Assembly (NCBI RefSeq): GCF_023897065.1
Contig: NZ_JAMHIV010000040.1
Span: 31,114-95,113 of the forward strand
Source: Crossiella sp. SN42
GTDB taxonomy: Bacteria; Actinomycetota; Actinomycetes; Mycobacteriales; Pseudonocardiaceae
Direction of reading: 5' to 3'
DNA: 64,000 nt
The position numbers and the translations under genes are program-made. This document shows, in pieces, positions 1-8,309 of this stretch. The notes beneath the pieces were generated by a model. The model made no database searches and was not told the DNA's origin. It saw only the letters and a list, made by a program, of their open reading frames with translations. Each line of letters starts with the position of its first letter. Position 1 is the first letter of the stretch.

Positions 1-464
1 TGCGGGTGGGTGAGCGCCTCGTCCGGAGTGATCCGGCCCTCGTCGATCAGGGACTGCACGAACGTGTCGTCATGGGTGATCTGGGACAGGTTGCCGTCCC
101 GCACCAGGTAGGCGCGCGAGTCGCCGATGTGCACCAGGCCCAGCCGGTGGCCGGCGAAGAGCACCGCGGTCAGCGTGGTGCCCATGCCTTCCAGGTCGGG
201 GTCGCTGGCGACCAGTTCCGCGATCGCCGAGTTGCCCGAGAGCATGGACTCGCGCAGGTCGCTGAGCAGGTCCTCCCCGGGCTCGTCGTCGTCGAGGGGG
301 GCTAGTGCGGCGATGACGACCTTGCTGGCGACCTCACCGGCGGCATGGCCGCCCATGCCGTCGGCGAGTGCGAGCAGGCGTGGGCCGGCGTACACGGAGT
401 CCTGGTTGTTGGAACGCACCAGGCCCCGGTCGCTGCGGGCCGCATAACGAAGGACGAGGGTCAT
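1..464 (-). CDS. pstP: PP2C-type Ser/Thr protein phosphatase PstP (N-terminal part only)
   Basis: A metal-dependent phosphatase that reverses PknA/PknB-type phosphorylation in cell-wall and division control. Only the first 154 or so codons are present; the 3' end lies beyond base 1. The start reads MTLVLRYAARSDRG and is followed by the PP2C signatures RSNNQDS, ALADGMGGHAAGE (metal-binding Asp/Gly motif), GMGTTLTAVLF and VHIGDSRAYLVR. ATG at 464 overlaps the fhaB stop as ATGA, so the two genes are translationally coupled. Gene order fhaA-fhaB-pstP matches the conserved actinobacterial cluster that normally continues to rodA, pbpA, pknA and pknB. The C-terminal transmembrane and extracellular parts typical of PstP cannot be checked here. 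Confidence 0.93.
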   Translation of the reverse strand, partial: MTLVLRYAARSDRGLVRSNNQDSVYAGPRLLALADGMGGHAAGEVASKVVIAALAPLDDDEPGEDLLSDLRESMLSGNSAIAELVASDPDLEGMGTTLTAVLFAGHRLGLVHIGDSRAYLVRDGNLSQITHDDTFVQSLIDEGRITPDEALTHP

Positions 465-922
465 GAGCGCAGCTCGATCACCGTCTTACCGATACGGATC
501 GGAACGCCGAGCGGGACCCGGGTGGGTGCCGTGACCTTCGCCCGGTCTAGATAACTGCCGTTGGTGGAGCCTAGGTCCTCCACGTACCAGTCCGTTCCTC
601 GAAGCGAGAGTCTGGCGTGCCTCGTCGACGCGTAGTCGTCGTCGAGCACGAGGGTGGAGTCGTCGGCACGGCCGATGAGAATAGGGCGGCCGTCCAGCGC
701 GATGCGGGTACCCGCAAGCGCGCCGTGGGTCACCACGAGTTGCCGGGCGGCCTTGTTGCCCCGCAACTGCCGCCCGCTGGTCCGTCGGGAACCTGGTAGG
801 GCGACCCGCAGCCCGGAGGCCGCGTAGAGATCAGAGCGAACGACACGGAGCGCAGCCAGCACGAACAACCAGAGCAGGGCGAGAAACCCTGCTCTGGTCA
901 GCTGCATCACAAGTTCTGGCAC
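461..922 (-). CDS. fhaB: FHA-domain protein FhaB (FipA)
   Basis: A small membrane-anchored phosphothreonine-binding protein of the septation/PknB network. An N-terminal hydrophobic segment (AGFLALLWLFVLAALRV) is followed by a C-terminal FHA domain with GRADDSTLVL, YASTRHARL and DLGSTNGSYLDR, the conserved pThr-binding Arg/Ser/Asn positions. I chose GTG at 922 (VPELVMQLTRAG, 153 aa) because it aligns in register with the mycobacterial N-terminus MQGLVLQLTRAG and has GGAG upstream; an ATG at 907 would give 148 aa. The gene follows fhaA by 37 nt and overlaps pstP by 4 nt, so the three form one operon. Confidence 0.93.
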   Translation of the reverse strand: MPELVMQLTRAGFLALLWLFVLAALRVVRSDLYAASGLRVALPGSRRTSGRQLRGNKAARQLVVTHGALAGTRIALDGRPILIGRADDSTLVLDDDYASTRHARLSLRGTDWYVEDLGSTNGSYLDRAKVTAPTRVPLGVPIRIGKTVIELRS

Positions 923-959
923 CTGCTGTGACCGCTCCCGCCTTGCGATGTCGTCCTGG

Positions 960-2174
960 TCAGCCCTGGGACCGGAACACCAACGTCGAGTGCCCGATCC
1001 TGATCGCGTCGCCGTCGGCGAGCTGCCAGGCCTGGGCCGGGTTGGAGTTGACCGTAGTGCCGTTGGTCGAGCCCAGGTCGGCCAGCATCGCGTTCTGGCC
1101 GTCCCAGGTGATCTCCAGGTGCCGGCGGGAAACCCCGGTGTCCGGCAGACGGAAATCGGCGTCCTGGCCACGGCCTATGACGTTGCTGCCCTGCTTGAGG
1201 CTATAGGTCCGGTTGGAGCCGTCGTCCAGCTGTAGCGTCGCGGTCAGCGTGCGCGGGCCGGTCTGCACAGCGGGCGGAGCGTATCCCTGCTGATTGGGGT
1301 CGGCGTAGCCGCCCTGCTGCGGGTAGCCCTGCTGGGCGTAACCCTGGTCGTAGCCCTGCTGGCCATAACCCGGCTGCTGCTGGGCGTAACCCTGGTCGTA
1401 ACCGGGCTGCTGGGCATAGCCCTGGTCGTAACCCGGCTGCTGGGCATAGCCCGGTTGCTGCTGGCCGTAGCCCTGTTCGTAACCGGGCTGCTGGGCGTAA
1501 CCCTGGTCATAGCCCTGCTGACCGTAGCCCTGCTGCTGGCCGTAACCCTGCTCGTAACCGGGCTGCGGCTGCTGGCCGTAGGCCTGGTCATAGCCCTGCT
1601 GCTGCCCGTACCCGCCCTGCTGCTGACCGTAGTTCGGGTCGTAGCCCTGCTGGCCGTAGCCGCCTTGCTGCTGCTGGTCGTAGCCGTACTGCCCCTGCTG
1701 CTGCTGGGCGTAGCGGTCTCCCTCGGGGTACTGGCCGGGTGGCTGGCTCATGGGTCGGTCTCCTGCGGTGCGAGGTGGTGCCGGCCGTCGGCGCGGCGAT
1801 GCGTCTGGGTCGACTGACGAGCTCGTGTGGAACTGTCCGGTGTGCAGCGTCTCAGAGCGCTCCAAGGAGACTACGACGTCACCGTATGTGTCCCACCCGT
1901 GCTCGGTCAGATGCTCTCCGACACAGTCGGCGAGCAGATCGGTGATCCGCTGCTCGTCGCCGGCTAGCCGGTCGTGGTCGGCTGGGCCGAGTGTCACGGT
2001 GTAGTGGTTGGGTGCCAGAAGGCGGCCGCCGGCAAGCTCCTTGACCTTGCGTTCGGCCTCCCTTTGCAGGGCCTGAGCCACCTCCTGGGGTACTACGTTG
2101 CCGCCGAAAACACGCGCGAAAGTGTTGCCGACAAGGCCTTCGAGCTTGCGCTCGAAGCGCTGCACGAGGCTCAT
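960..2174 (-). CDS. fhaA: FHA-domain protein FhaA with long Gln/Gly/Tyr-rich linker
   Basis: A phosphothreonine-reading scaffold that in mycobacteria recognises the phosphorylated MviN pseudokinase domain and slows peptidoglycan synthesis. Residues about 1-120 form the DUF3662 domain ([25 protein letters not shown]). Residues about 140-300 are a repetitive linker of Q, G and Y ([16 protein letters not shown] units). Residues about 310-404 are the FHA domain with [18 protein letters not shown] and [14 protein letters not shown] 2174 is preceded by a GGAAGGTGGG ribosome-binding stretch. The linker is the variable part of the family and is unusually regular here. The gene diverges from tRNA-Leu; the 200-nt gap between them should hold both promoters. 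Confidence 0.95.
   Translation of the reverse strand: MSLVQRFERKLEGLVGNTFARVFGGNVVPQEVAQALQREAERKVKELAGGRLLAPNHYTVTLGPADHDRLAGDEQRITDLLADCVGEHLTEHGWDTYGDVVVSLERSETLHTGQFHTSSSVDPDASPRRRPAPPRTAGDRPMSQPPGQYPEGDRYAQQQQGQYGYDQQQQGGYGQQGYDPNYGQQQGGYGQQQGYDQAYGQQPQPGYEQGYGQQQGYGQQGYDQGYAQQPGYEQGYGQQQPGYAQQPGYDQGYAQQPGYDQGYAQQQPGYGQQGYDQGYAQQGYPQQGGYADPNQQGYAPPAVQTGPRTLTATLQLDDGSNRTYSLKQGSNVIGRGQDADFRLPDTGVSRRHLEITWDGQNAMLADLGSTNGTTVNSNPAQAWQLADGDAIRIGHSTLVFRSQG
1275..1730 (-). repeat. Imperfect tandem repeat encoding the FhaA Q/G/Y linker
   Basis: Units of about 24-36 bp (on the plus strand, blocks such as ccctggtcgtaacc and gggctgctgggcatag) recur many times with small changes. All stay in frame, giving [16 protein letters not shown]-type units. 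Length variation between strains would be expected from replication slippage. Confidence 0.85.
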
Positions 2175-2311
2175 GTCCCACCTTCCCGCATCCGGTTCCA
2201 GTCCAGCGAGCGCCGGGCACCGAACGTGGTCGTGCGGTGCTGCGGTGTCGGCTCCGTGTCCGGTCGCTCACCCCGATCGTATCCGGGTCTGGGGGTGAGG
2301 GAGGGGGCGAG

Positions 2312-2342
2312 TTGTAATGCAGTCCCCTGACCGTGCTAGGCT
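2312..2342 (+). promoter_or_regulatory. Candidate tRNA-Leu promoter
   Basis: TTGTAA at 2312-2317 and TAGGCT at 2337-2342 are separated by 19 nt. The predicted transcript start is about 25 nt before the mature tRNA. The spacer is slightly long, so the -35 assignment is tentative. Confidence 0.4.
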
Positions 2343-2374
2343 CTCGCCGCACCCCAAAAGGGAGCCCCCGAAAG

Positions 2375-2457
2375 GGGCGAGTGGCGGAATGGCAGACGCG
2401 CACGGTTCAGGTCCGTGTGTCCGAAAGGACGTGAGGGTTCAACTCCCTCCTCGCCCA
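2375..2457 (+). tRNA. tRNA-Leu (anticodon CAG)
   Basis: A cloverleaf can be drawn by eye: acceptor GGGCGAG (2375-2381) pairs with CTCGCCC (2450-2456), discriminator A2457. The anticodon stem CACGG/CCGTG encloses the loop TTCAGGT, giving anticodon CAG (2408-2410). A long class II variable arm (TCC/GGA stem around CGAAA) and T-arm GAGGG-TTCAACT-CCCTC complete it. The 3' CCA is not encoded; the genome reads CCC after the discriminator. Confidence 0.96.
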
Positions 2458-2460
2458 CCC

Positions 2461-2507
2461 GACGAAGGCCCAGGCATGCTACGCCTGGGCCTTCGTCATT
2501 GTATTTT
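2461..2507 (+). terminator. Rho-independent terminator after tRNA-Leu
   Basis: A perfect 15-bp inverted repeat (GACGAAGGCCCAGGC at 2461-2475 and its complement at 2483-2497) with a 7-nt loop, followed by ATTGTATTTT. Confidence 0.9.
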
Positions 2508-3038
2508 CACCGGGGGATCGAATCCCCCGGACCCCCTACGGTGCGGGCGGTTCTGAACCAGCGTGGTTGGGAAGGCTTTTCGTGCCTCTTCCTCTCGCTC
2601 TTCGCCTCTCCGCCCTCCCTCTTCGCCTTCGCCTCCCCCTGGCCTCCCCTCCTTCTCTCCTGTTCTCCCTGTCTGCCCTTGCTGGGCCTTCGCCGCGCGT
2701 CTGCCTGGTGTTCTCTTGGCGGGCTTCGGCTCCTTCCCTCCTTCCTTCTCTTCTCTCTCGTCCCTCTTTGGGGGCGGTTGGCGGGGTTTGGGGTGCGGTG
2801 AGCGGTGAGCGTGTGGGTCTCACACGAACGGCCGCACTGCCGGGCTGAAGTGCTTGACCGTGCATCGACCGGTTACCGACTGGGTTCGGCCGCCGGTCGC
2901 AATCGGTGGTTTGCCTTCCCTGCGGTAGGGCGCTGACCTGGTAAATCAGTTAAGGCGTCAGCGAACGAACCAGCTTCGGAACGCCTAGAACGCCGGTGTG
3001 GGTGACCGCACTGGTGAAGCCGCAGGGAGGCGAAGATC
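2508..3038. other. Gene-free interval with strong strand-asymmetric pyrimidine tract
   Basis: No convincing gene. A 7-bp perfect hairpin lies at 2510-2530 (CCGGGGG/CCCCCGG around ATCGAAT). About 2576-2770 is overwhelmingly C and T on the plus strand (cctcttcctctcgctcttcg-type runs). The small frames crossing it are low-complexity Ser/Pro/Leu or Arg/Glu and look spurious. CGCTGAC/GTCAGCG arms near 2930-2965 form another hairpin before the next gene. Confidence 0.7.
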
Positions 3039-3662
3039 GTGAGCCGCACCACGGGCCAGCCGACAGTTCAGGGTGGACTGCCTGTCATTCCGGCCCGATC
3101 AGTCGCCCCGGTTGAGTTACCAGCGCCGCCGGAGCACCTGGCCGCCAAGGTCGCCGAACTGCTGGGCTGGGGTGGCGTGATGTTGCCGCCGATGACGTTG
3201 CTCGGGCGGCGGGTGGTGATGGTCGCCGAGCTGATCACCGACGCGCACGCCGAGCGGTTGGCGCTGGGGTGTCCGCCGGTCACCGACCGGACCACGGTGT
3301 CCACCTGGGTGTGGCCTGAGCTGGCCGGCATGGTGCCCGCTCCCGCGGTGCGGCTGATCGGCGCGATCGCGCTCTCCCGGCACTGGCGGACCGCGCTGAC
3401 CTCGGTCGTCCCGTTCTCCCGGTTCACCAACACGGCCGTAGTGGTGCCGGCGGCGGTGGCCGAGGGCGATGACTTCCTGGCCAACTGCCTGATGCGGGCC
3501 GGGCACTACGGTGTGTCGGTCGCCACAGCGCAGGACGCGGGTCCGGTGGAGCTGACCCTGCGCGGGCGGCCGCCGCAGGACTTCCCGGTTGAGCAGGAAG
3601 TCACCGTGCGGTGGCTGCGTGAGGTGGTTTACGACCGGATTCTGGCCACCACGGTCAGCTAG
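3039..3662 (+). CDS. Conserved hypothetical protein
   Basis: A 207-aa protein whose family I do not recognise. The GTG start at 3039 has a strong GGGAGG 8 nt upstream. The chain has an Ala/Val/Pro-rich, fairly hydrophobic composition without a clear signal peptide or membrane-spanning segment, plus isolated motifs such as LLGWGGVMLPP and TVSTWVWPELAG. Codon usage is typical of the genome. It ends convergently with the oxidase gene, overlapping it by 4 nt, and stands alone on its strand. It is probably a soluble cytoplasmic protein. Confidence 0.75.
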   Translation: MSRTTGQPTVQGGLPVIPARSVAPVELPAPPEHLAAKVAELLGWGGVMLPPMTLLGRRVVMVAELITDAHAERLALGCPPVTDRTTVSTWVWPELAGMVPAPAVRLIGAIALSRHWRTALTSVVPFSRFTNTAVVVPAAVAEGDDFLANCLMRAGHYGVSVATAQDAGPVELTLRGRPPQDFPVEQEVTVRWLREVVYDRILATTVS

Positions 3663-4981
3663 TTCCCGAGTACCCGGTCCAGATAGCTGTTGCGGAAGCG
3701 GCCGTGCGGGTCAAGGGCAGCGCGCACGGCCTTGAAGTCGGCGAAATGCGGATAGCGGTCGCGGAGGGTCTCCGCTGACTGGTTGTGCATCTTTCCCCAG
3801 TGCGGGCGGCCACCCGCCGCATAGGCGATTTGCTCGAAAGTGGCGAACCAGTGCCGGTAGGGCATGCCGATGAACTGGTGGATGGCTAGGTAAGCGGTCG
3901 GCCGGCCGGTCGCGGTGGACAGCCAGATGTCGTCAGGGGCGGCCACCCGCACCTCGACCGGGATGTTCACCGGGTGCTCGAGGCGCTCGGAGGCGGCCCG
4001 CAGTTCGGCCAGGACCTCGCGCAGGTGCTCGCGCGGGATGGCGTACTCGGTCTCGGTGAAGCGGACCCGGCGCGGGGTGGTGAACACCCGGTGCGAGGCG
4101 TCGCTGTAGGTGCGCTCGCCGAGGACCTTCGCGCACAGCCGGTTCAGCGGGCGGACCAGGCCCGGGATGGCGCGGCCGGTGTGGCAGACCGCGGCCAGCG
4201 CGGCGTTCTCCAGCACCTCGTACTCGAAGAAGCGGCGCAGCGGGTGCTGCGGCTGCCGGGGCGCGTCCTGGGGCAGGCGGTTGTTCCGCTTCACCATGAC
4301 CCGGTCGGTGTGCACGAACCAGTGGAACTCGGCGTGGTCGTTGGTCTCGGTGAGCTCGTCGAAGCACTCCATGGTCTCGTCGAGACCCGCTGGGTACTCG
4401 GCGGCCTGGAGGGCGTAGGCGGGCTCGCACTGGAGGGTGATGGTGCTGAGCACGCCCAGCGCGCCGAGGCCGACCCGCGCGGCGTTGAACTCGGCCGGGT
4501 TCTCCGTCGCGGAGCAGCGCAGGAGGGAGCCGTCGGCCAGCACCAGTTCCAGCGCCTTGACCTGGGTGGCCAGGCCGCCGAAGGCCGCGCCGGTGCCGTG
4601 GGTGCCGGTGGAGATCGCGCCTGCCAGGGTCTGGCGGTCGATGTCGCCGAGGTTGGTCATGGCCAGGCCGAGCTGGTCCAGCTCGTGGTTGAGCTGGTGC
4701 AGCGGGGTGCCGGAGCGGACCGTGACCAGGCCGGTCTGGTGGTCGGCCGCGATCACCCCGCGCCAGTCGGACAGGTCGAGGGCCAGGCCACCTTCGGGCG
4801 AACCGACCGCGCTGAACGAGTGGCCGCTGCCCAGTGCGCGCACCGTGAGCTCGTCCCTGGCCGCGGCCTTCACCGCGGTGGCGATCTCCTCGACGTCCCG
4901 GGGGCGGATGGTGCGGGCCGGCCGCGCGGTGGCGGTGCGGGCCCAGTTGGTCCAGGCGCCGGTGGCACTCTGTCGCGACAA
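3659..4981 (-). CDS. FAD-linked oxidase of the D-arabinono-1,4-lactone oxidase family
   Basis: A vanillyl-alcohol-oxidase-type flavoprotein expected to oxidise an aldonolactone or related sugar. The N-terminal FAD_binding_4 half contains TIRPRDVEEI, ALGSGHSFSAVG (the His of SGHS is the usual covalent flavin site) and GAISTGTHGTG. The C-terminal ALO half carries the substrate-site motif PHWGKMH. I chose TTG at 4981 (440 aa) because GGAGG lies about 7 nt upstream; a second TTG at 4996 overlaps that ribosome-binding site. It is divergent from a PLP-dependent racemase-like gene, a pairing I recall from other actinomycetes. The physiological substrate is unknown. Confidence 0.85.
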   Translation of the reverse strand: MSRQSATGAWTNWARTATARPARTIRPRDVEEIATAVKAAARDELTVRALGSGHSFSAVGSPEGGLALDLSDWRGVIAADHQTGLVTVRSGTPLHQLNHELDQLGLAMTNLGDIDRQTLAGAISTGTHGTGAAFGGLATQVKALELVLADGSLLRCSATENPAEFNAARVGLGALGVLSTITLQCEPAYALQAAEYPAGLDETMECFDELTETNDHAEFHWFVHTDRVMVKRNNRLPQDAPRQPQHPLRRFFEYEVLENAALAAVCHTGRAIPGLVRPLNRLCAKVLGERTYSDASHRVFTTPRRVRFTETEYAIPREHLREVLAELRAASERLEHPVNIPVEVRVAAPDDIWLSTATGRPTAYLAIHQFIGMPYRHWFATFEQIAYAAGGRPHWGKMHNQSAETLRDRYPHFADFKAVRAALDPHGRFRNSYLDRVLGN

Positions 4982-5057
4982 GGCAACCCTCCGCAATCAT
5001 CGGGGCGGATGTTGGTGAACGTACGTGAAGAGGTTTCACCTTTCAAGGTTTTCGGCT

Positions 5058-5063
5058 TACCGT
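5058..5063 (+). promoter_or_regulatory. Candidate -10 element, leaderless start
   Basis: TACCGT, 6 nt before GTG 5070, with no Shine-Dalgarno sequence. This fits a leaderless transcript beginning at the start codon. Confidence 0.5.
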
Positions 5064-5069
5064 TGCGGT

Positions 5070-6269
5070 GTGCTAGCCACGCAGACCAGGTCCCGCTTCG
5101 ACGCCGCGACCGCGCATCTCGACCCGCCACTGGCCGCGGTCGACCTCGCGGCGTTCCACAGCAACGCCCTTGAGCTGGTCCGCCGTGCGCACGGCAGGCC
5201 GATCCGGCTGGCCAGCAAGTCGGTCCGGGTACGTGAGCTGCTCAAGCTCGCGCTGGACCATCCGGGTTTCGCCGGTCTCATGTGCTACTCCCTCAACGAG
5301 GCACTGTGGCTACACGGTGCGGGGGTCAGTGACGACCTGCTGATCGGCTACCCAACCGTGGACCGGGCCGCGCTGCAGAAGCTGGCCGCCGACGACGGCG
5401 CGCGGGCCGCGATCACGCTGATGATCGACGATGCCGCACACCTGGACCTGATCACCGAGGTGCTCGGGCCTGGCCACCCGGAGATCCGGATCTGCCTGGA
5501 GCTGGACGCCTCCTGGCGGCCGCTGTCCGGGCTGGTGCACGTCGGGGTCCGGCGCTCGCCGGTGCACACCCCGGCGCAGGCCCGCTCGCTGGCCGTGGAG
5601 GTGGTCCGCCGGCCGGGGTTCACGCTGGTCGGGGTGATGTCCTATGAGGCGCAGGTGGCCGGGCTCGGCGACAAGCCGGCCGGCAAGCCGGTGCGCGGGG
5701 CCGCGGTGCGCTGGATGCAGAAGCGTTCGCTGGTGGAACTGGCCGAGCGGCGGGCGGTGGCGGTGGCCGCGGTGCGTTCGGTGGCCGAGCTGGAGTTCGT
5801 CAACGGTGGCGGCACCGGCAGCCTGGAGCGGACCGCGGCCGAGGACGCGGTCACCGAGCTGACCGCGGGCTCCGGCCTGCTCGCGCCGACCCTGTTCGAC
5901 AACTACCAGCACCTGCACCTGCGCCCGGCCGCGCTGTTCGCGCTGCCCGTGGTGCGTAGGCCGGCCAGGGGCACCGCCACCGTCTTCGCCGGCGGCTACC
6001 TCGCCTCCGGACCGGTGGGGCCGGACCGGGTGCCGGTGCCGTACCTGCCGAGGGGGCTCAAGCTGGTGCCGACCGAGGGCGCCGGCGAGGTGCAGACGCC
6101 GCTGACCGGCAAGGCCGCGGACGGCCTGGCCATCGGCGACCGGGTCTGGTTCCGGCACGCCAAGGCCGGTGAGCTGGCCGAGCGCTTCACCGAGTTCCAC
6201 TTCATCGACGGCGACCAGGTCAGCCTGAGCGCGCCGACCTACCGCGGCGAGGGCCGGGTCTTCGGCTAG
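5070..6269 (+). CDS. PLP-dependent alanine racemase/D-threonine aldolase-like protein (amino acid deaminase/aldolase)
   Basis: A 399-aa fold-type III PLP enzyme. The N-terminal Ala_racemase_N barrel starts with LAAVDLAAFHSNAL. The PLP lysine sits in RLASKSVRVREL (about K50), and barrel strands include GLMCYSLNEALW and FVNGGGTGS (phosphate-binding loop). The C-terminal beta domain has FAGGYLASG. Family members deaminate D-amino acids or cleave D-3-hydroxy amino acids; which reaction applies here cannot be seen. GTG 5070 is preferred over an upstream in-frame start at 5025 because of the -10 element directly before it. It overlaps the convergent TetR gene by 4 nt. Confidence 0.8.
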   Translation: MLATQTRSRFDAATAHLDPPLAAVDLAAFHSNALELVRRAHGRPIRLASKSVRVRELLKLALDHPGFAGLMCYSLNEALWLHGAGVSDDLLIGYPTVDRAALQKLAADDGARAAITLMIDDAAHLDLITEVLGPGHPEIRICLELDASWRPLSGLVHVGVRRSPVHTPAQARSLAVEVVRRPGFTLVGVMSYEAQVAGLGDKPAGKPVRGAAVRWMQKRSLVELAERRAVAVAAVRSVAELEFVNGGGTGSLERTAAEDAVTELTAGSGLLAPTLFDNYQHLHLRPAALFALPVVRRPARGTATVFAGGYLASGPVGPDRVPVPYLPRGLKLVPTEGAGEVQTPLTGKAADGLAIGDRVWFRHAKAGELAERFTEFHFIDGDQVSLSAPTYRGEGRVFG

Positions 6270-6880
6270 CGGATCCGGCTGCCCAGGTAGTCCCTGACCA
6301 GGGCCTTGGCCTCGGCGACCACCTTCGGGTCGCCGTCGGGGTCGTGCCGGAAGGCCAGGTGCAGCACCGCGTCGGCGGCCTCGATGGCCACCGCCATGGG
6401 CAGCTGGACCTCGGTCAGCGGCAGCCCGAACCGCTCGGCGATCAGCTGCGCCAGGCGGTCGGCGATCACCGTGTTGTTGTCCTTGCCGTCGTCGAGCAGC
6501 CGCACGTCCACCGCGTCGCCGAAGTGCACCTTGCGGAAGCCGGGCACCTCGCGGTGCATGGCGATGTAGACGTCGAAGGCCCGGTCCACCACGTCCCACC
6601 AGTGCGCCAGCTCCACCTCGGCCAGCCGCTCCAGCACCTGGCTGAGGAAGCGGTCCAGGTTGCGCATGGTCAGCGCCTGCACCACCGCGCGCTTGTCCGG
6701 GAAGAACTGGTAGAGCGAGCCGACCGCGACACCGGCCCGTTCCGCGATGAGCGTGGTGGTGACGCCGTCGTAGCCCAGCTCGGCGACCAGTTCGGCACAC
6801 GCGTCCAGCATCCGTTCGACCCGCTGCGCGCTGCGCTGCTGGACCGGTCGGCGCCGGAGGGGGGTGAGATCAGCTGACAC
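6266..6880 (-). CDS. TetR-family transcriptional regulator
   Basis: 204 aa. The N-terminal HTH reads QRVERMLDACAELV...LIAERAGVAVGSLYQFFPDKRAVVQAL, the standard TetR_N pattern. The C-terminal ligand domain is all-helical and not diagnostic. GTG 6880 has GGGAG 6 nt upstream; a longer frame starting at 6961 lacks family support. It is divergent from the GH1/MFS operon, so it is the likely local repressor, with a glycoside or aglycone as plausible inducer (inference). Confidence 0.88.
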   Translation of the reverse strand: MSADLTPLRRRPVQQRSAQRVERMLDACAELVAELGYDGVTTTLIAERAGVAVGSLYQFFPDKRAVVQALTMRNLDRFLSQVLERLAEVELAHWWDVVDRAFDVYIAMHREVPGFRKVHFGDAVDVRLLDDGKDNNTVIADRLAQLIAERFGLPLTEVQLPMAVAIEAADAVLHLAFRHDPDGDPKVVAEAKALVRDYLGSRIR

Positions 6881-6949
6881 GGGCGGCTCCCTGGAGCTTG
6901 CGGCGGCGGACAGGCGTCCATTCTGGCGTGATCGACTAAGAAGCTCTTT

Positions 6950-6989
6950 CGTGTGAACCACGACACGCCTAAGATGCGAATCAGTTTCA
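6950..6989. promoter_or_regulatory. Candidate operator between TetR and beta-glucosidase genes
   Basis: Two nested symmetries lie in the divergent promoter: CGTGT (6950-6954) with ACACG (6963-6967), and TGTGAA near 6952 with TTCACA near 6984. Positions suit TetR-type repression of both genes. Confidence 0.4.
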
Positions 6990-7010
6990 CATTACTGGGC
7001 GGAGGCAACG

Positions 7011-8309
7011 GTGACCGACTTCGTGTGGGGGGTGGCCACCTCCGCGTACCAGATCGAGGGTGCCGTAACCGCGGGCGGCCGGGGGAGGTCCACGTGGGAC
7101 ACCTTCAGCGCCACGCCGGGAAAGACCCGTTCAGGTGAGACCGGCGCGCAGGCCTGCGACCACTACCACCGCTATCCGGAGGACGTCGAGCTCATGCGCG
7201 AGCTCGGCGTGGACAGCTACCGGTTCTCCGTGGCCTGGCCGCGGATCCAGCCGGACGGCCGCACGCTCAACCGGGCGGGCCTCGGCTTCTACGACCGGCT
7301 GATCGACACCCTGTGCGCGGCCGGCATCGCGCCGATGGTCACGCTCTACCACTGGGACACCCCGCAGGCGGTGGAGGACGAGGGCGGCTGGCTCAACCGG
7401 GACACCGCGGCCTGCTTCGCCGACTACGCCGCCGTGCTGGCCGAGGCCTTCGCCGACCGGGTGGCGATGTGGGTGCCGCTCAACGAGCCCGCGATGATCA
7501 CCCTGCTCGGCTACGGCCTCGGCCAGCACGCGCCGGGCCAGGCCCTGCTCTTCGACGCGCTGCCCACCGCGCACCACCAGCTGCTCGCGCACGGCCTCGC
7601 GGTCCGGGCGCTGCGGGCAGGCGGCGCTGGGCTCATCGGCACCGCCAACAACCACACCCCGGTCTGGGCCGCCGACGACCGGCCGGAGACGCTGGCCGCG
7701 GCCGCCGCCTACGACGCGCTGCACAACCGGCTCTTCGCCGACCCGATCCTGCTCGGCAAGTCGCCGGAACACCTGCCCGGCTTCGAGATCCCGGCCGAGG
7801 ACCTGCGGATCATCAGCGAGCCGATCGACTTCTACGGGGTCAACTACTACAACCCGACCCGGATCGGCGCGCCCGCCGAGGGCAGCCCGCTGCCGTTCGA
7901 GCTCGGTGAGATCGCCGAGCACCCGGCCACGCTGATGAACTCGCCGATCGTGCCGGACGGGCTGCGCGAGCTGCTCGTGCAGCTGCGGGAGAACTACGGC
8001 GCGACCCTGCCACCGGTGTACATCACCGAGAACGGGGCCAGCTTCGCCGAGGACCTCATCGACGGCAGGGTCCATGACCAGCCGCGGATCGACTTCCTCT
8101 CCGCGCACCTGGACGCGCTGCGGTCGGCGATCGGGGCCGGGGTGGACGTGCGCGGTTATTACGTGTGGAGCCTGCTGGACAACTTCGAGTGGGCCGAGGG
8201 CTACGGCCAGCCGTTCGGGCTGGTGCACGTGGACTTCGCCACCCAGCGGCGCACGCCGAAGGACTCCTTCCACTGGCTGCGGGAGCACATCGCGAAGCAG
8301 CGCGGATGA
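7011..8309 (+). CDS. GH1 family beta-glucosidase
   Basis: 432-aa intracellular glycoside hydrolase, no signal peptide. It opens with FVWGVATSAYQIEGA and WDTFS, the GH1 N-terminal signature. The acid/base Glu is in VPLNEPAMIT (E159) and the nucleophile in VYITENGAS (E340). WSLLDNFEWAEGYGQPFGLVHVDF near the end carries the usual sugar-binding Trp and Glu. GTG 7011 follows GGAGG. Its stop overlaps the first MFS gene as ATGA, so hydrolysis and uptake are coupled. Retaining cleavage of beta-glucosides or related glycosides delivered by the downstream transporters is expected. Confidence 0.95.
   Translation: MTDFVWGVATSAYQIEGAVTAGGRGRSTWDTFSATPGKTRSGETGAQACDHYHRYPEDVELMRELGVDSYRFSVAWPRIQPDGRTLNRAGLGFYDRLIDTLCAAGIAPMVTLYHWDTPQAVEDEGGWLNRDTAACFADYAAVLAEAFADRVAMWVPLNEPAMITLLGYGLGQHAPGQALLFDALPTAHHQLLAHGLAVRALRAGGAGLIGTANNHTPVWAADDRPETLAAAAAYDALHNRLFADPILLGKSPEHLPGFEIPAEDLRIISEPIDFYGVNYYNPTRIGAPAEGSPLPFELGEIAEHPATLMNSPIVPDGLRELLVQLRENYGATLPPVYITENGASFAEDLIDGRVHDQPRIDFLSAHLDALRSAIGAGVDVRGYYVWSLLDNFEWAEGYGQPFGLVHVDFATQRRTPKDSFHWLREHIAKQRG

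Noticed and set aside
2510..2530. T-arm-like hairpin suggesting a tRNA fragment or attachment site
   Set aside because: The loop ATCGAAT lacks the normal TTC start, no acceptor stem can be formed, and it does not match the tRNA-Leu 3' end.
2563..2865. Short frames in the pyrimidine tract
   Set aside because: Ser/Pro/Leu or Arg/Glu low complexity, no ribosome-binding site, several overlapping frames.
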